Source: BOG-938 sp048498155
Lineage (GTDB): Bacteria > Pseudomonadota > Alphaproteobacteria > Caulobacterales > Caulobacteraceae
Reading direction: 5' to 3'
Assembly (NCBI GenBank): GCA_048498155.1
Contig: JBEHYN010000006.1
Location: 17,582-81,581 of the forward strand
Length of the DNA stretch: 64,000 nt
The position numbers were made by a program, and so were the translations under genes. The notes under the pieces were generated by a model. That model was not told where the DNA came from. It did no database searches and was given only the letters and a program-made list of their open reading frames with translations. Below are positions 8,254-17,428 of the stretch, one piece after another (position 1 is the stretch's first letter; each line of letters starts with the position of its first letter).

Positions 8254-8837
8254 GCCCTGGCCTCTTTGGTTCTTGGCTCCTCAGGTTGAGCCTCTTCGGT
8301 GGGGACTGTCTCGGCCGGGGCCACTAGATCCTGGCGGCGGCGGGCGAAGGCGTTCGGTCCCGGCTCCTGGTCATGAAACCGCCGGTCTGGACCGACATAG
8401 GTGTCTAGTTCGATGAAGCTCCGATTACCTTGGCCCATCCACAGGATGCGCTCGAGCATGACACGGGGGCTGATCGGTTTGGCGAGCACAAAGTTAGCCC
8501 CGCAATCGCGGGCCCAGCTGACCAGGGACTGGGGCGTATGGCCGGCGATCAGGATCACCGGACAATAGCGGTTCGGGTCCAGATCGGACCGGCGCAGTTC
8601 CGAGATAAATTCGTAGGCGCCCCCATCGGGCACGCCGCCGTCGCAGATAATTAGGTCGAATACTCGAGACTTGACGGCCATCGTGGCGTCGGAGGGGGTC
8701 TTGCATCGATCCGGCCGCCGCACGCCCAGGCCTGCCAGAATCTGGGCGGTGATATCCAACCCGTTCACGGGCGACTCGAACAGGAGAACCGACGCTTTTT
8801 TTAGATTGAAGCGAGCTTTGTCGCTGAGCTCAGCCAT
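8250..8837 (-). CDS. Atypical receiver-domain (CheY-like) protein
   Basis: 195 aa. A receiver fold spans about 15-145: LIICDGGVPDGGAYEF carries the likely phospho-acceptor Asp, ILIAGHTP is the Thr loop and FVLAKPISPRVML carries the conserved Lys-Pro. The acidic pair after strand 1 is replaced (VLLFESPV), so metal-dependent phosphorylation may be weak or absent. The C-terminal 50 residues are low-complexity, rich in Pro, Glu and Arg. It has no DNA-binding output domain and overlaps the next gene by 4 bp. Confidence 0.7.
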   Translation of the reverse strand: MAELSDKARFNLKKASVLLFESPVNGLDITAQILAGLGVRRPDRCKTPSDATMAVKSRVFDLIICDGGVPDGGAYEFISELRRSDLDPNRYCPVILIAGHTPQSLVSWARDCGANFVLAKPISPRVMLERILWMGQGNRSFIELDTYVGPDRRFHDQEPGPNAFARRRQDLVAPAETVPTEEAQPEEPRTKEARA

Positions 8838-8987
8838 GATGCGTCCTGGGCCGCCGAAGTCCAGCGATTGACCGACCTTAGATGAACAAGCGTTAACTAC
8901 ACCTTAAGCTGAATTCAGGAGGGGGGGGCACACGCTTGAGGGAACGCATCGCTCGGCCCCGCGCTTGGGAACCGGAGGCAAGCGCTG

Positions 8988-11111
8988 ATGATCTCGGTCG
9001 AACGGATAACGGAACTGGCGAATTCGTTTGGGCGCAGGATCGGCCGAGTCCCGATGGTTGTCGGCGGAGTTGTTCTGGTCACCGTCGTCGCGATCCTGCT
9101 GTTTTTGGCCCAGGAGAATTGGAACTTTCTGCGCGGCCCCATCGCCGGGTTCGCCTCGGCGCGCACCGGGCGGGCAGTGCGCCTGGACGGCGACCTTCGA
9201 GCGCATCTGCTGTCTTGGACCCCACAGATCGATATCGGCGGTCTGAAAATCGGCAAACCGAGTTGGGCTGGGTCTGGCGACGTGGCCGATGTGCAGTTTG
9301 CCCGCCTTCAGCTGCGGCTCTTGCCCCTGTTCATTGGCCGACTTGAATTGCCCTTGGTGGAGCTGAGGGCCATGCGGCTGGATCTGTTGCGCGACACCGC
9401 CAGCCGCGAGAGCTGGGCGCTTGACGCCAAGTCAACCGGCCGACCGTTCAAGCTGCCGCCGATCAACCGCTTTCTGATCACGGACGGCCGGGTGCGCCTG
9501 GTCGACCAGACCCGGAAGTTTGTCCTCAGCGGCCAGGTCCAGGCTAACGAAAGGCCGACCTCCGCCGATGGTAGAGGTTTCAGCCTGACGGGCGACGGAA
9601 CCTTGAACAGTGAGACATTTCAGCTCCAGGCCACGGGCGGGCCGCTGATCGCCATCAAGCGCGACCAGCCCTATCCGTTTCGTCTGGATGTGCAGGCCGG
9701 CGCGAGCCACGCCCTTGTGGCGGGCCAAATCGTACGGCCGTTCGATCTGGGCGCGCTGACCGGAGCCCTGACCATCAGCGGCCCGGACCTAGCGCGCCTG
9801 TATGACCTGACAGCGATCATCTTGCCCAATACCCCGCCCTACAAGTTATCCGCGCAATTTGAACGACGCGGCGCTCGGTTCAGTTTGACCCGGATCGCCG
9901 GCACGGTCGGCGCCAGCGACCTGAGCGGCGAAATGAGCATCGACAAGGTGAACGGCCGGCGCAAGATGACGGGGGATCTGGTCAGCGAGCATCTCAATAT
10001 GCCCGACCTTCTGGCGCTGTTCGGCGGGCCGCCCACCCGTAAGGCGCCCTCGCCCGCTCCGGCCAAACGGGCCCAGATCACCATGCACTTGGGCGCAAAG
10101 CCTGCTTCGGCCCTCAAGAGCGCTGACCACCGGCTGCTGCCCGATGCGCCCCTTATCCGAGACCGCTTAGGCGCCATGGACGCCGACGTGCGCTTTCGCG
10201 TCAATTCCATCCGGAGCGGAGCGTTCGCGGTCCGCCGAGGCTCCCTCACGCTCAAGCTTCAGGACGGCGTCCTGACTATAGATCCCCTGGACATCGAGTT
10301 CGCCCAGGGCCGCCTGACAGGCCGCATAGGCATCGACGCGCGCACGGCATCGGTCAGGACTGACGCCGACGTCACCTTGGCCAATGTCGGCTTACAACAG
10401 TTGATCAAGTCCTCCGGGCCCCAGCCGTCGGTCGAAGGCTTGATGCAAGCCCGCGCGCGCCTGTCGGGCGTCGGCGACTCCGTGCACAAGGCGGCATCCA
10501 CGGCCAACGGTCAGGTGGTGTTCGTGGTCTCCCACGGCCGTATTCGACAGTCCTTCGCCGAACTGCTGGGCGTGAACGTCGGGCGCGGATTGTTTCTGCT
10601 GTTGTCTAAAGATCCCCGGCAGACGGACATGCGCTGCGCCGTGGCTCAGTTCGATGTCCAAGGCGGGGTGATGAACGCCCGTCAGATCGTGATCGACACC
10701 GGCGTGGTCACGAGCACTGGCTCGGGCTCCATAGATCTGGGGGCCGAGCGCTTGAACCTGGACCTTAAGGGCCAAACCAAGCACCCGGAACTGCTGCGTA
10801 TTTGGACCCCCATCCAGATCAGGGGCACGTTCAACAAGCCCAGCATGGGATTGGATGCGGGATCGGTGGCCGCTCAGGGCGGCTTGGCGGTGAGTATCGG
10901 CGCCCTGCTCGGGCCGTTGACCGCGATCCTGCCATTTGTCTCTCCCGGCTTGGCCAAGGACGCCGATTGCGCGGGTTTGATGGTTGACGCCAAGCAGGCC
11001 GGCGCCCCGGTCAAAGGGGTTAAGGCATCGACCTTAGGCCATTTGGGACCAAGCTCTGGGCCACAAACCCAGCCGAGGACGGCGCTGCAACATAGTCATT
11101 CGACAAAATAA
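8988..11111 (+). CDS. AsmA-family envelope protein
   Basis: 707 aa. A short cytoplasmic N-terminus is followed by one membrane helix (about 22-42, VPMVVGGVVLVTVVAILLFL) and a long beta-rich periplasmic region. The AsmA N-terminal pattern is clear: GRAVRLDGDLRAHLLSWTP, then a LRLLPLFIGRLELPLVELR strand. The C-terminal part carries the AsmA_2-like segment INTGVV-type (VIDTGVVTSTGSGSIDL). AsmA proteins are bridge-like proteins thought to move phospholipids between membranes. It is monocistronic here, with a GGAGGC-like site ahead of ATG 8988. Confidence 0.85.
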   Translation: MISVERITELANSFGRRIGRVPMVVGGVVLVTVVAILLFLAQENWNFLRGPIAGFASARTGRAVRLDGDLRAHLLSWTPQIDIGGLKIGKPSWAGSGDVADVQFARLQLRLLPLFIGRLELPLVELRAMRLDLLRDTASRESWALDAKSTGRPFKLPPINRFLITDGRVRLVDQTRKFVLSGQVQANERPTSADGRGFSLTGDGTLNSETFQLQATGGPLIAIKRDQPYPFRLDVQAGASHALVAGQIVRPFDLGALTGALTISGPDLARLYDLTAIILPNTPPYKLSAQFERRGARFSLTRIAGTVGASDLSGEMSIDKVNGRRKMTGDLVSEHLNMPDLLALFGGPPTRKAPSPAPAKRAQITMHLGAKPASALKSADHRLLPDAPLIRDRLGAMDADVRFRVNSIRSGAFAVRRGSLTLKLQDGVLTIDPLDIEFAQGRLTGRIGIDARTASVRTDADVTLANVGLQQLIKSSGPQPSVEGLMQARARLSGVGDSVHKAASTANGQVVFVVSHGRIRQSFAELLGVNVGRGLFLLLSKDPRQTDMRCAVAQFDVQGGVMNARQIVIDTGVVTSTGSGSIDLGAERLNLDLKGQTKHPELLRIWTPIQIRGTFNKPSMGLDAGSVAAQGGLAVSIGALLGPLTAILPFVSPGLAKDADCAGLMVDAKQAGAPVKGVKASTLGHLGPSSGPQTQPRTALQHSHSTK

Positions 11112-11146
11112 CCTGTCGCAGGCGCTCGCCGCGACCGAGCTCGATC

Positions 11147-11257
11147 TTAGAATGCGGCGGCGATAATCGCGGCCGCAGCGGCCGGGAAAGCGGCCAGAAG
11201 AAACAGCAGGGCCGAATGGTCGGCTGCGGTCTCAATCCGTTCGTACAAGCGGTTCAT
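11147..11257 (-). CDS. Small 36-aa membrane peptide, unknown function
   Basis: A good GAGGAG lies 6 bases before the ATG at 11257. The predicted peptide has an amphipathic N-terminus (MNRLYERIETAADHS) and one Ala-rich hydrophobic helix to its end. A longer frame extends upstream, but this start has the only convincing ribosome site. I do not recognise the family. The dyad repeats at 11373-11416 lie upstream and may control it. Confidence 0.4.
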   Translation of the reverse strand: MNRLYERIETAADHSALLFLLAAFPAAAAAIIAAAF

Positions 11258-11372
11258 GACATACTCCTCAAGTCTTTTACGCAACACGCCCCAAGCACAA
11301 AACAAAAAGGCGGCGCCGAGACGCCGCCAGTTCACAGGGAGGAAACTGCCCGGGTCGGGCGAGGATTTGTAT

Positions 11373-11389
11373 ATGTTGCGACGCAACAT
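11373..11389. promoter_or_regulatory. Perfect 17-bp dyad, operator-like
   Basis: ATGTTGCG at 11373-11380 is the exact reverse complement of CGCAACAT at 11382-11389. A second TGC/GCA-type element (TTGCATTGCAGCA) lies at about 11405-11417. Such TGC-N-GCA dyads resemble binding sites of the PHB regulator PhaR, whose gene is in this window; this link is a guess. The elements lie between the 36-aa gene and argD. Confidence 0.4.
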
Positions 11390-11540
11390 CGGTCAAGCTT
11401 AATTATTGCATTGCAGCATATCCCGCTGTGGATTTTTTCGTTTGAGGGCCGTGATTGACAGCGGCTTTGCCAAGCGCGAAAACTGCCCGCCTTCCCGTCC
11501 CCGGCCTTGTCCGGGGATATTTCCTTTATGGGAGGCGCCC

Positions 11541-12776
11541 TTGTCCGGCCCCGCATCCCCCTCCGACGCTGCCAACAGCCACCTCATGGACGTTTATAGC
11601 CGTGGCGACCTGGCCTTTGAGCGCGGCGAGGGTGTGCGCCTGTATTCGACCCAGGGCGAGATCTATCTGGACTGCGTGGCCGGCATTGCCGTGAACGGCC
11701 TGGGTCACTGTCATCCGAAGCTGGTGAAGGCCCTGGCCGAGCAGGCGCAAAAGCTGTGGCACGTGTCGAACATCTACCGGATACCCGAGCAAGAAGCCCT
11801 GGCCGACCGCCTGTGCGAAGCCACCTTCGCCGACCAGGTGTTCTTCACCAATTCCGGCACGGAAGCGGTCGAGTTGGCGCTGAAGATCGCGCGCAAATAC
11901 CAGGCCGCGCGCGGCGCACCCGAGCGGATCGATGTGATCACCTTCGAAGGCGCCTTCCACGGCCGCTCCTACGCAGCGGTCAATGCGGGAGGCAACCCGG
12001 CCTATCTTGAGGGATTCGGCCCGCGCCTTCCTGGTTACGTCTATCTGCCGTTCGGCGACATGGATGCGCTCAAGGCGGCGGTGGGCCCAACCACGGCGGC
12101 CATCATGCTGGAGCCGGTGCAGGGCGAGGGCGGGGCGCGGGTCTTTTCCGATGAGGATCTGCGGACGATCCGCCGCCTGTGCGACGAACAGGGCGCCTTG
12201 TTGGTCTATGACGAAATTCAATGCGGCATGGGCCGCACCGGGAAACTGTTCGCCTATGAATGGACCGGCGTTGAGCCCGACGTGATGACCGTGGCCAAGG
12301 CCCTGGGCGGCGGTTTTCCCGTGGGCGCCTGCTTGGCCAGCGCCAAGGCGGGAAGCTGCATGACCTTTGGTTCGCACGGCTCGACCTATGGCGGTAATCC
12401 CCTGGCCATGGCCGTGGCCCTGGCGGCGTTCGACGAGATCGCCACGCCGGCGATGCTGGAGCATGTGCGCGACGTAGCGGGTTATTTTGGCCAACAGTTG
12501 GCCGGTCTGAAGGATCGCTATCCCGATGTGATCGCGGACATTCGCGGCAAGGGCCTGTTGATTGGCGTCAAGCTGATCCCCAACAACCGGGCGTTTATGG
12601 CCCTGGCGCGTGAGCAAAAGCTGCTGATCGCCGGTGGCGGTGACAACTGCGTGCGCCTGCTGCCCCCCTTGATCATGACCTTGCAGGAGGCCAGCGAGGC
12701 CCTGGCGAAGTTCGAGGCCGCTTGCGAAGCCGCACGCGCTCAGGTTAAGGCCGCAAAAGCAGTGGAGCAGGCCTGA
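11541..12776 (+). CDS. argD: Acetylornithine/succinyldiaminopimelate aminotransferase ArgD
   Basis: About 411 aa. This class-III PLP aminotransferase converts N-acetylornithine and 2-oxoglutarate to acetylglutamate semialdehyde and glutamate (reverse in synthesis), and often also serves lysine synthesis. Visible motifs: NSGTEAVELALKIAR, FEGAFHGRSYAAVNAGG, LEPVQGEGG, the PLP-ring Asp in LLVYDEIQCGMGRTG, and the Schiff-base Lys in VAKALGGGFPVGA. I chose the TTG at 11541 because GGGAGG lies five bases upstream and the homologous region starts soon after; ATG 11587 is an alternative. Its TGA overlaps the argF ATG. Confidence 0.92.
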   Translation: MSGPASPSDAANSHLMDVYSRGDLAFERGEGVRLYSTQGEIYLDCVAGIAVNGLGHCHPKLVKALAEQAQKLWHVSNIYRIPEQEALADRLCEATFADQVFFTNSGTEAVELALKIARKYQAARGAPERIDVITFEGAFHGRSYAAVNAGGNPAYLEGFGPRLPGYVYLPFGDMDALKAAVGPTTAAIMLEPVQGEGGARVFSDEDLRTIRRLCDEQGALLVYDEIQCGMGRTGKLFAYEWTGVEPDVMTVAKALGGGFPVGACLASAKAGSCMTFGSHGSTYGGNPLAMAVALAAFDEIATPAMLEHVRDVAGYFGQQLAGLKDRYPDVIADIRGKGLLIGVKLIPNNRAFMALAREQKLLIAGGGDNCVRLLPPLIMTLQEASEALAKFEAACEAARAQVKAAKAVEQA

Positions 12777-13714
12777 TGGCGCCCGCCGCACCCAGACATT
12801 TCCTCGACCTCTGGCGGCACGACGCCGCCACCTTGCGCGCCATTGTCGATGAAGCCCGGCGCCGTAAGGCAGCGCGCGCGGGCTGGGGAAAGGGCCGTCC
12901 CGACCCCGACGCTCCAGCCGCCGGGCGGACCCTGGCGATGATTTTTCAGAAGAACTCCACCCGCACCCGCTTCTCCTTCGACGCCGCCATGCGCCAGCTC
13001 GGCGGCGCCTCGACCATCGCCACCGCTGCAGACATGCAACTAGGGCGCGGAGAGACCATCGAGGACACCGCCATGGTCCTCGCGCGCATGGTGGATGTGG
13101 TGATGCTGCGGGCCAATCGGCACGAGGATCTGGATGCGTTCGCCGCCGCGTGCAGCGCGCCGGTGATCAATGGCCTGACCGACAAGAGCCACCCCTGCCA
13201 GATCATGGCCGATATCCTCACCTATGAGGAGCATCGCGGGGCCATCGCGGGGCGGACCCTGGCCTGGATCGGCGACGGCAACAACGTTTGTTCCAGCTTC
13301 ATCCACGCCGCCGCACCTTTCGGCTTTTCCCTGACTATCGCCTGTCCTCCGGCCTATCCGCCCGCCGCAGCGGACTTGGCGCGCGCCAGGCAGGCTGGGG
13401 CGGTCGTCCACGTGACGCACGATCCGCGCGAAGCGGCGCGCGGCGCGGACGCCATCATCACCGACACCTGGGTGTCCATGGGCGATACAGACGCCGAGGC
13501 CCGGCTCAAGGCGCTTGGACCCTATCAGGTCGATGCGGGCTTGATGGCCCTGGCCCAGCCCGACGCTCTGTTCATGCATGACCTGCCCGCCCATCGCGGC
13601 GAGGAAGTGACCCCCGAGGTGATCGACGGGCCCCAATCGGTGATTTGGGACGAGGCGGAAAACCGCATCCACGCCCAGAAGGCGGTCATAGCCTGGTGTC
13701 TGGGCGCGATTTAG
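12776..13714 (+). CDS. argF: Ornithine carbamoyltransferase ArgF
   Basis: 312 aa, the normal size. It makes citrulline from ornithine and carbamoyl phosphate in arginine synthesis. The carbamoyl-phosphate motif is NSTRTRFSFD, HPCQ appears in KSHPCQIMAD, and the ornithine loop in DTWVSMGD. The usual HCLPAHRG motif reads HDLPAHRGEEV, so the ornithine-site Cys is Asp here. It is coupled to argD by a TGATG overlap and followed 40 bp later by hslO on the same strand. A GC-rich stem (13715-13733) follows the stop without a T tract. Confidence 0.92.
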   Translation: MAPAAPRHFLDLWRHDAATLRAIVDEARRRKAARAGWGKGRPDPDAPAAGRTLAMIFQKNSTRTRFSFDAAMRQLGGASTIATAADMQLGRGETIEDTAMVLARMVDVVMLRANRHEDLDAFAAACSAPVINGLTDKSHPCQIMADILTYEEHRGAIAGRTLAWIGDGNNVCSSFIHAAAPFGFSLTIACPPAYPPAAADLARARQAGAVVHVTHDPREAARGADAIITDTWVSMGDTDAEARLKALGPYQVDAGLMALAQPDALFMHDLPAHRGEEVTPEVIDGPQSVIWDEAENRIHAQKAVIAWCLGAI

Positions 13715-13754
13715 GGGCTCTGGCGCGGAGCCCTCCGCAGCCCTATCTAGGCGC

Positions 13755-14678
13755 GTGAGCCAAAACCAACCCGAACAAGCCCAGCCCGCCGCGCAGGGCG
13801 AGGACCAGATCGCCGTCTTCCAGATCGAAGGCTGGCCCGTGCGCGGGCGCATCGCCCGGCTGTCGGCGGTGGTCGACGACATCCTGCGCCGGCACGCCTA
13901 TCCCGAGCCGGTGGCCAACCTGCTGGGCGAAGCCTGCGTCCTGGCGGCCTTAGTGGGCTCCAGCCTTAAGTTCGAGGGCCGCCTGATCGTCCAGGCCCAG
14001 GGCGATGGTCCGGTGGCCTATGCGGTGGCCGACTACGACACCCAGGGTCTGCTGCGGGGATATTGCCGGTTCGATGAGGAGCGGGTCGCCGCGTTGCAAG
14101 GGGGCTTTTCCCGGCCGGGCGCAGGCGCCCTTTTGGGCCAGGGCCTGTTCATCATGACCGTTGATCAGGGTCCCGACACCGAGCGGTATCAGGGCGTCAC
14201 CGCCATTGAGGGCGAGACCCTGGCCCTGTGCGCCGAACGCTATTTCGCCCAGTCCGAACAGACGCCCACGCGCCTGCGCCTGGCCGTGGCGCAATTGCAG
14301 ACCGACGCCGGCTTCGATTGGCGGGCCGGCGGCATGATGCTGCAGAACGTGGCCGAAGACGATGCGCGCGGGTCGACCGCCGACGCCTGGGAGCGGGCCG
14401 AGGCCTTGTTCGAAACCCTGGGCGAAGATGAATTGGTGGACCCCACCGTTCCACCCCAGACCCTGCTATGGCGACTGTTCCACGAGGATGGCGTGCGGCT
14501 GTTTGAACCCAAGCCGCTGAAGGCCTTCTGCCGCTGTTCGTCCGAACGGATCGTCGGTGTGCTGAAGTCTTTCCCGGCCGAAGAACGCGAGGGCATGGTC
14601 GAGGACGACGGGGTCATCCGCGTCACCTGTGAATATTGCGCGCGGGTCTACGACGTGACGCCGGACAGCGTCAGCTAG
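13755..14678 (+). CDS. hslO: Redox-regulated chaperone Hsp33
   Basis: 307 aa. The N-terminal Hsp33 core (GRIARLSAVVDDILRRH, LLGEACVLAALVGSSLKFEGR) is followed by the C-terminal zinc switch: Cys259-x-Cys261 and Cys292-x-x-Cys295, the CxC...CxxC signature. On oxidation the zinc is released and the protein becomes an ATP-independent holdase. The start is GTG 13755. It lies just after argF, an arrangement I recall from other Caulobacterales. Confidence 0.93.
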   Translation: MSQNQPEQAQPAAQGEDQIAVFQIEGWPVRGRIARLSAVVDDILRRHAYPEPVANLLGEACVLAALVGSSLKFEGRLIVQAQGDGPVAYAVADYDTQGLLRGYCRFDEERVAALQGGFSRPGAGALLGQGLFIMTVDQGPDTERYQGVTAIEGETLALCAERYFAQSEQTPTRLRLAVAQLQTDAGFDWRAGGMMLQNVAEDDARGSTADAWERAEALFETLGEDELVDPTVPPQTLLWRLFHEDGVRLFEPKPLKAFCRCSSERIVGVLKSFPAEEREGMVEDDGVIRVTCEYCARVYDVTPDSVS

Positions 14679-14761
14679 AGTCATTTCAATGGGCGTGGAG
14701 CATCGGGGTTAAGCGCCGTAAGGCGCGGGCGGCGCGTTTCGCATTCCACCTGGGGCGCGGG

Positions 14762-15529
14762 TCAGTCCGATGGCTCGCCGGCGGCGCCCAGCGGCGGGTG
14801 AAGCGGCCGAGCAGCCAGCCCCTGCTGCGTCTGAATGCAGGATGCGGCAACCTCGCCGCGGGGCGTGGCCAGATAGACCTGATCGCCTTGCGCCTTTCCC
14901 TTACAGGCGTCGAACGCCTGGGGCGGGGGGGGACCGCGACGTGGGCCTCCCTGACCTTGGGGGCCCAGCCCTTCTCCATCCTGGCGGTTTTCCGGGCGAT
15001 CAGCTTCCGCGCCGAGACCGATCAGCTCCAGCGACTCCTGAAAACGCATGGTCTTGCCCGAGCCCGCGTTAGGGTCCGGCGCGAGCGCCTTGCCCACCAG
15101 TTCGTAGAGCTTGCCGTTGACGAAGAACACCGACGCCGTTGAACGGCTGCCGTCTGCGCCGACGATGGTCAGGTTGCGGCCGAACTCTTTGTCAATCCGC
15201 TCTTCGACGTTCAGCGCGATCTGGCCCTCCGCGCCCAGCGCCTTGACCCCCATGTCGAGGGCGGCCTGTTTGTCCACCGCAGTTCCGCGAAGATCGATCA
15301 CCGTGACCTGGAAGACCGCGTTGTCATCACGCCCGACATAGGTGATTTCCGGCACGCTGGTTCCGGAGGGCGTCTTGAAGACGCCCTTTGAGGGCGTCGG
15401 CTCGACCGGCGCCTGCACAGCGAAACCATCATCGGAAAAGGCGTAGTGGCTCCAACTCACCGCAAAGGCGGGCGCCGGAAAGCCCAAAACTGTCGCCAGG
15501 ACCAGATAGCGGAAATCCAAACCCTTCAT
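14762..15529 (-). CDS. Secreted protein of unknown function
   Basis: 255 aa with a clear signal peptide (FRYLVLATVLGFPAPAFA, cleavage about residue 23). The mature part is a beta-rich domain resembling proteins that bind or shield membranes (HYAFSDDGFAVQAP start), followed by a Gly/Pro-rich linker (about 195-215) and a Cys-containing tail. I do not recognise a named family. Its ATG overlaps the stop of the upstream DUF6152 gene by 4 bp, so both are one exported operon. Confidence 0.6.
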   Translation of the reverse strand: MKGLDFRYLVLATVLGFPAPAFAVSWSHYAFSDDGFAVQAPVEPTPSKGVFKTPSGTSVPEITYVGRDDNAVFQVTVIDLRGTAVDKQAALDMGVKALGAEGQIALNVEERIDKEFGRNLTIVGADGSRSTASVFFVNGKLYELVGKALAPDPNAGSGKTMRFQESLELIGLGAEADRPENRQDGEGLGPQGQGGPRRGPPPPQAFDACKGKAQGDQVYLATPRGEVAASCIQTQQGLAARPLHPPLGAAGEPSD

Positions 15530-15936
15530 TTTGCACCGCCCGGCGGCTTATGCGCGGACAGGATATGCCCGTCAGGCAGGGTGACCGTGAGCAACTCTCC
15601 GCCGTAGGTCCCATCCTTGAGCGGATGAAGGGACACGGTGACCTTGTCGCCGGGGCGCAGGCTGGTCTGCTGCCAACCGGCCTTCATCAGCTGTCCGGGC
15701 GCTGACGCCTCCAGGGACCATTCGTGCTGCTTGCCGTGACTGTCCACCGCAACCAGCTGAAGCCAGCTGTGCGGCTGGATCATCTGGAATTCCTCAACCA
15801 CGCCTGAGATGGTGGTGGTCCGAGTTTCGTCGAACATGGCGAAGGAATGGTGGGCGAGAGCCGGAAGCGGCGCGGTCACAAACGCGCATGTGAAGGCGGC
15901 CAAGGCGGCCCAGCCGCCTCTTGATACTGGCGTCAT
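15526..15936 (-). CDS. DUF6152 family exported protein
   Basis: 136 aa from ATG 15936, chosen because GGAGA precedes it and a signal peptide (WAALAAFTCAFVTAPLPALA) starts at once; an in-frame ATG further upstream would bury that peptide. The mature N-terminus is the family hallmark HHSFAMFDETRTTTISGVV, followed by QPHSWLQL and a strand-rich end. The family is periplasmic and often neighbours copper or redox genes; function is unknown. ATGA overlap with the next gene. Confidence 0.7.
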   Translation of the reverse strand: MTPVSRGGWAALAAFTCAFVTAPLPALAHHSFAMFDETRTTTISGVVEEFQMIQPHSWLQLVAVDSHGKQHEWSLEASAPGQLMKAGWQQTSLRPGDKVTVSLHPLKDGTYGGELLTVTLPDGHILSAHKPPGGAK

Positions 15937-16062
15937 CGAACTCTCCTTCTCCCTATTCGGCGCATGACCTACCGCCCCAATGCAAACCGCGGATGCATTT
16001 GCGCCTTTTTGACGGCGCCAGATTGGCCGCAAACGGGCTCGGGCGCCAGAGCCTGTTACGCC

Positions 16063-17259
16063 TCAGGCCTGGTCCAGCGCCCGCAGCACGTCCCGCTTCA
16101 GGTCTTGCGCGCCCTCCAGCCCCACCGACAGGCGAATGCATCCGTCGGTCAGGCCCATGGCCAGCCTCTCGTCCTCGGGCGTGGACCTGTGGGTGGTGGT
16201 CCACGGGTGGGTGGCCATGGACTTGGCGTCGCCCAGGTTGTTGGAGATGTCGATCACCTCCAAAGCGTTCAGCACATTGAAGGCCGCAGGCGCGGAGCCT
16301 ACGTCGAAGGCCACGATGGTGCCGCCCCCGGTCATCTGCTTCTGGCCCACCGCATATTGGGGATGATCCGTACGCGTAGGATAGAAGCAGCGCTTGACCT
16401 TCGGATGGTCGGCGATCACGTCGGCCAGCATGGCGGCCGTCGCGCTCGCGTGGCGCACGCGCAGGTCCAGCGTCTCCATGCCCTTAAGCAGCACCCAGGC
16501 GTTGAACGGCGACAGCGCGGGGCCCAGGTGGCGCAGGGCGTCGCGATAGGACTCCTCGATCAGCTCGGCCTTACCCAGGATAGCGCCGCCGAGCACCCGC
16601 CCGCCGCCGTCGATGTGCTTAGTGGCGGAATAGACCACCACGTCCGCGCCTAACTCCAAGGGCTTCTGATAGATCGGCGTGGCGAACACATTGTCGACCA
16701 CCACCTTGGCCCCGATTTCGCGGGCGATAGAGCAGATGGCGGCGATGTCGACCATCTCCAGCAGGGGATTGGCCGGAGTCTCGATCACGAACAGGGTGGT
16801 GTTGGGGCGCACGGCTGCGCGCCACGCGGCGATGTCAGGCTCCACGAAGCTGGTCTCCACCCCAAAGCGGGGCAACCAGGACGCCAGGATCCAGCGGCAC
16901 GAGCCGAACAGGGCGCGCCCGGCCACCACATGGTCGCCGGCCTTGACCAAGCCCTGGATCGCCATGGCCACCGCCGCCATGCCTGACGCCGTCGAACGGC
17001 ACGCCTCGGCGCCCTCCAGCAGCGCGAGGCGCTCCTCGAACATGCGGTTGGTGGGATTGGCGTAGCGCGAATAGACAAAGCCCGGCTCATCGCCCGCGAA
17101 ACGGGCGTCGGCCTGCTCGGCGCTGTCATAGACATAGCCCTGGGTCAGGAAGATCGCTTCGGCCGTCTCGCCAAACGGCGAACGGTTCAGGCCGCCGCGC
17201 ACCAGCTTGGTGGCGACCTCCCACTGCCGGGGATCGGATGGATCTGACGGGTACGCCAT
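16063..17259 (-). CDS. metZ: O-succinylhomoserine sulfhydrylase MetZ
   Basis: 398 aa PLP enzyme of the Cys/Met metabolism family. It forms homocysteine directly from an activated homoserine and sulfide. Visible motifs: the FVYSRYANPTNRMFEERLA region, EGAEACRSTASGMAA, NPLLEMVDIAAI, and the Schiff-base Lys in VVYSATKHIDGGGRV. The SRYANPT and GRVLGG pattern favours MetZ over MetB/MetC. metX and metW lie 39 kb away in this window, and MetX-type acylation would give O-acetyl- or O-succinylhomoserine for this enzyme. No SAM riboswitch was recognised in its 169-bp leader region. Confidence 0.85.
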   Translation of the reverse strand: MAYPSDPSDPRQWEVATKLVRGGLNRSPFGETAEAIFLTQGYVYDSAEQADARFAGDEPGFVYSRYANPTNRMFEERLALLEGAEACRSTASGMAAVAMAIQGLVKAGDHVVAGRALFGSCRWILASWLPRFGVETSFVEPDIAAWRAAVRPNTTLFVIETPANPLLEMVDIAAICSIAREIGAKVVVDNVFATPIYQKPLELGADVVVYSATKHIDGGGRVLGGAILGKAELIEESYRDALRHLGPALSPFNAWVLLKGMETLDLRVRHASATAAMLADVIADHPKVKRCFYPTRTDHPQYAVGQKQMTGGGTIVAFDVGSAPAAFNVLNALEVIDISNNLGDAKSMATHPWTTTHRSTPEDERLAMGLTDGCIRLSVGLEGAQDLKRDVLRALDQA

Positions 17260-17428
17260 GGAAATACTCCCAGAGGGGCGGCATGAAAGGCGTCTGGCGG
17301 CTCAAGTCAAGCCGGGCCCGAGCCTATCAGTGGCGCGCGGTTTAATATTGGCGGGCAAAGCTTGCGCGCTCGTCTGATCCATCTCAATAATCGCCGCGCG
17401 AACCCAAACCTGTAGGGAGGATATTCAC

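Noticed and set aside
11526..12791. 421-codon open frame opposite argD
   Set aside because: The composition is typical of antisense shadow frames and argD is unambiguous on the other strand.
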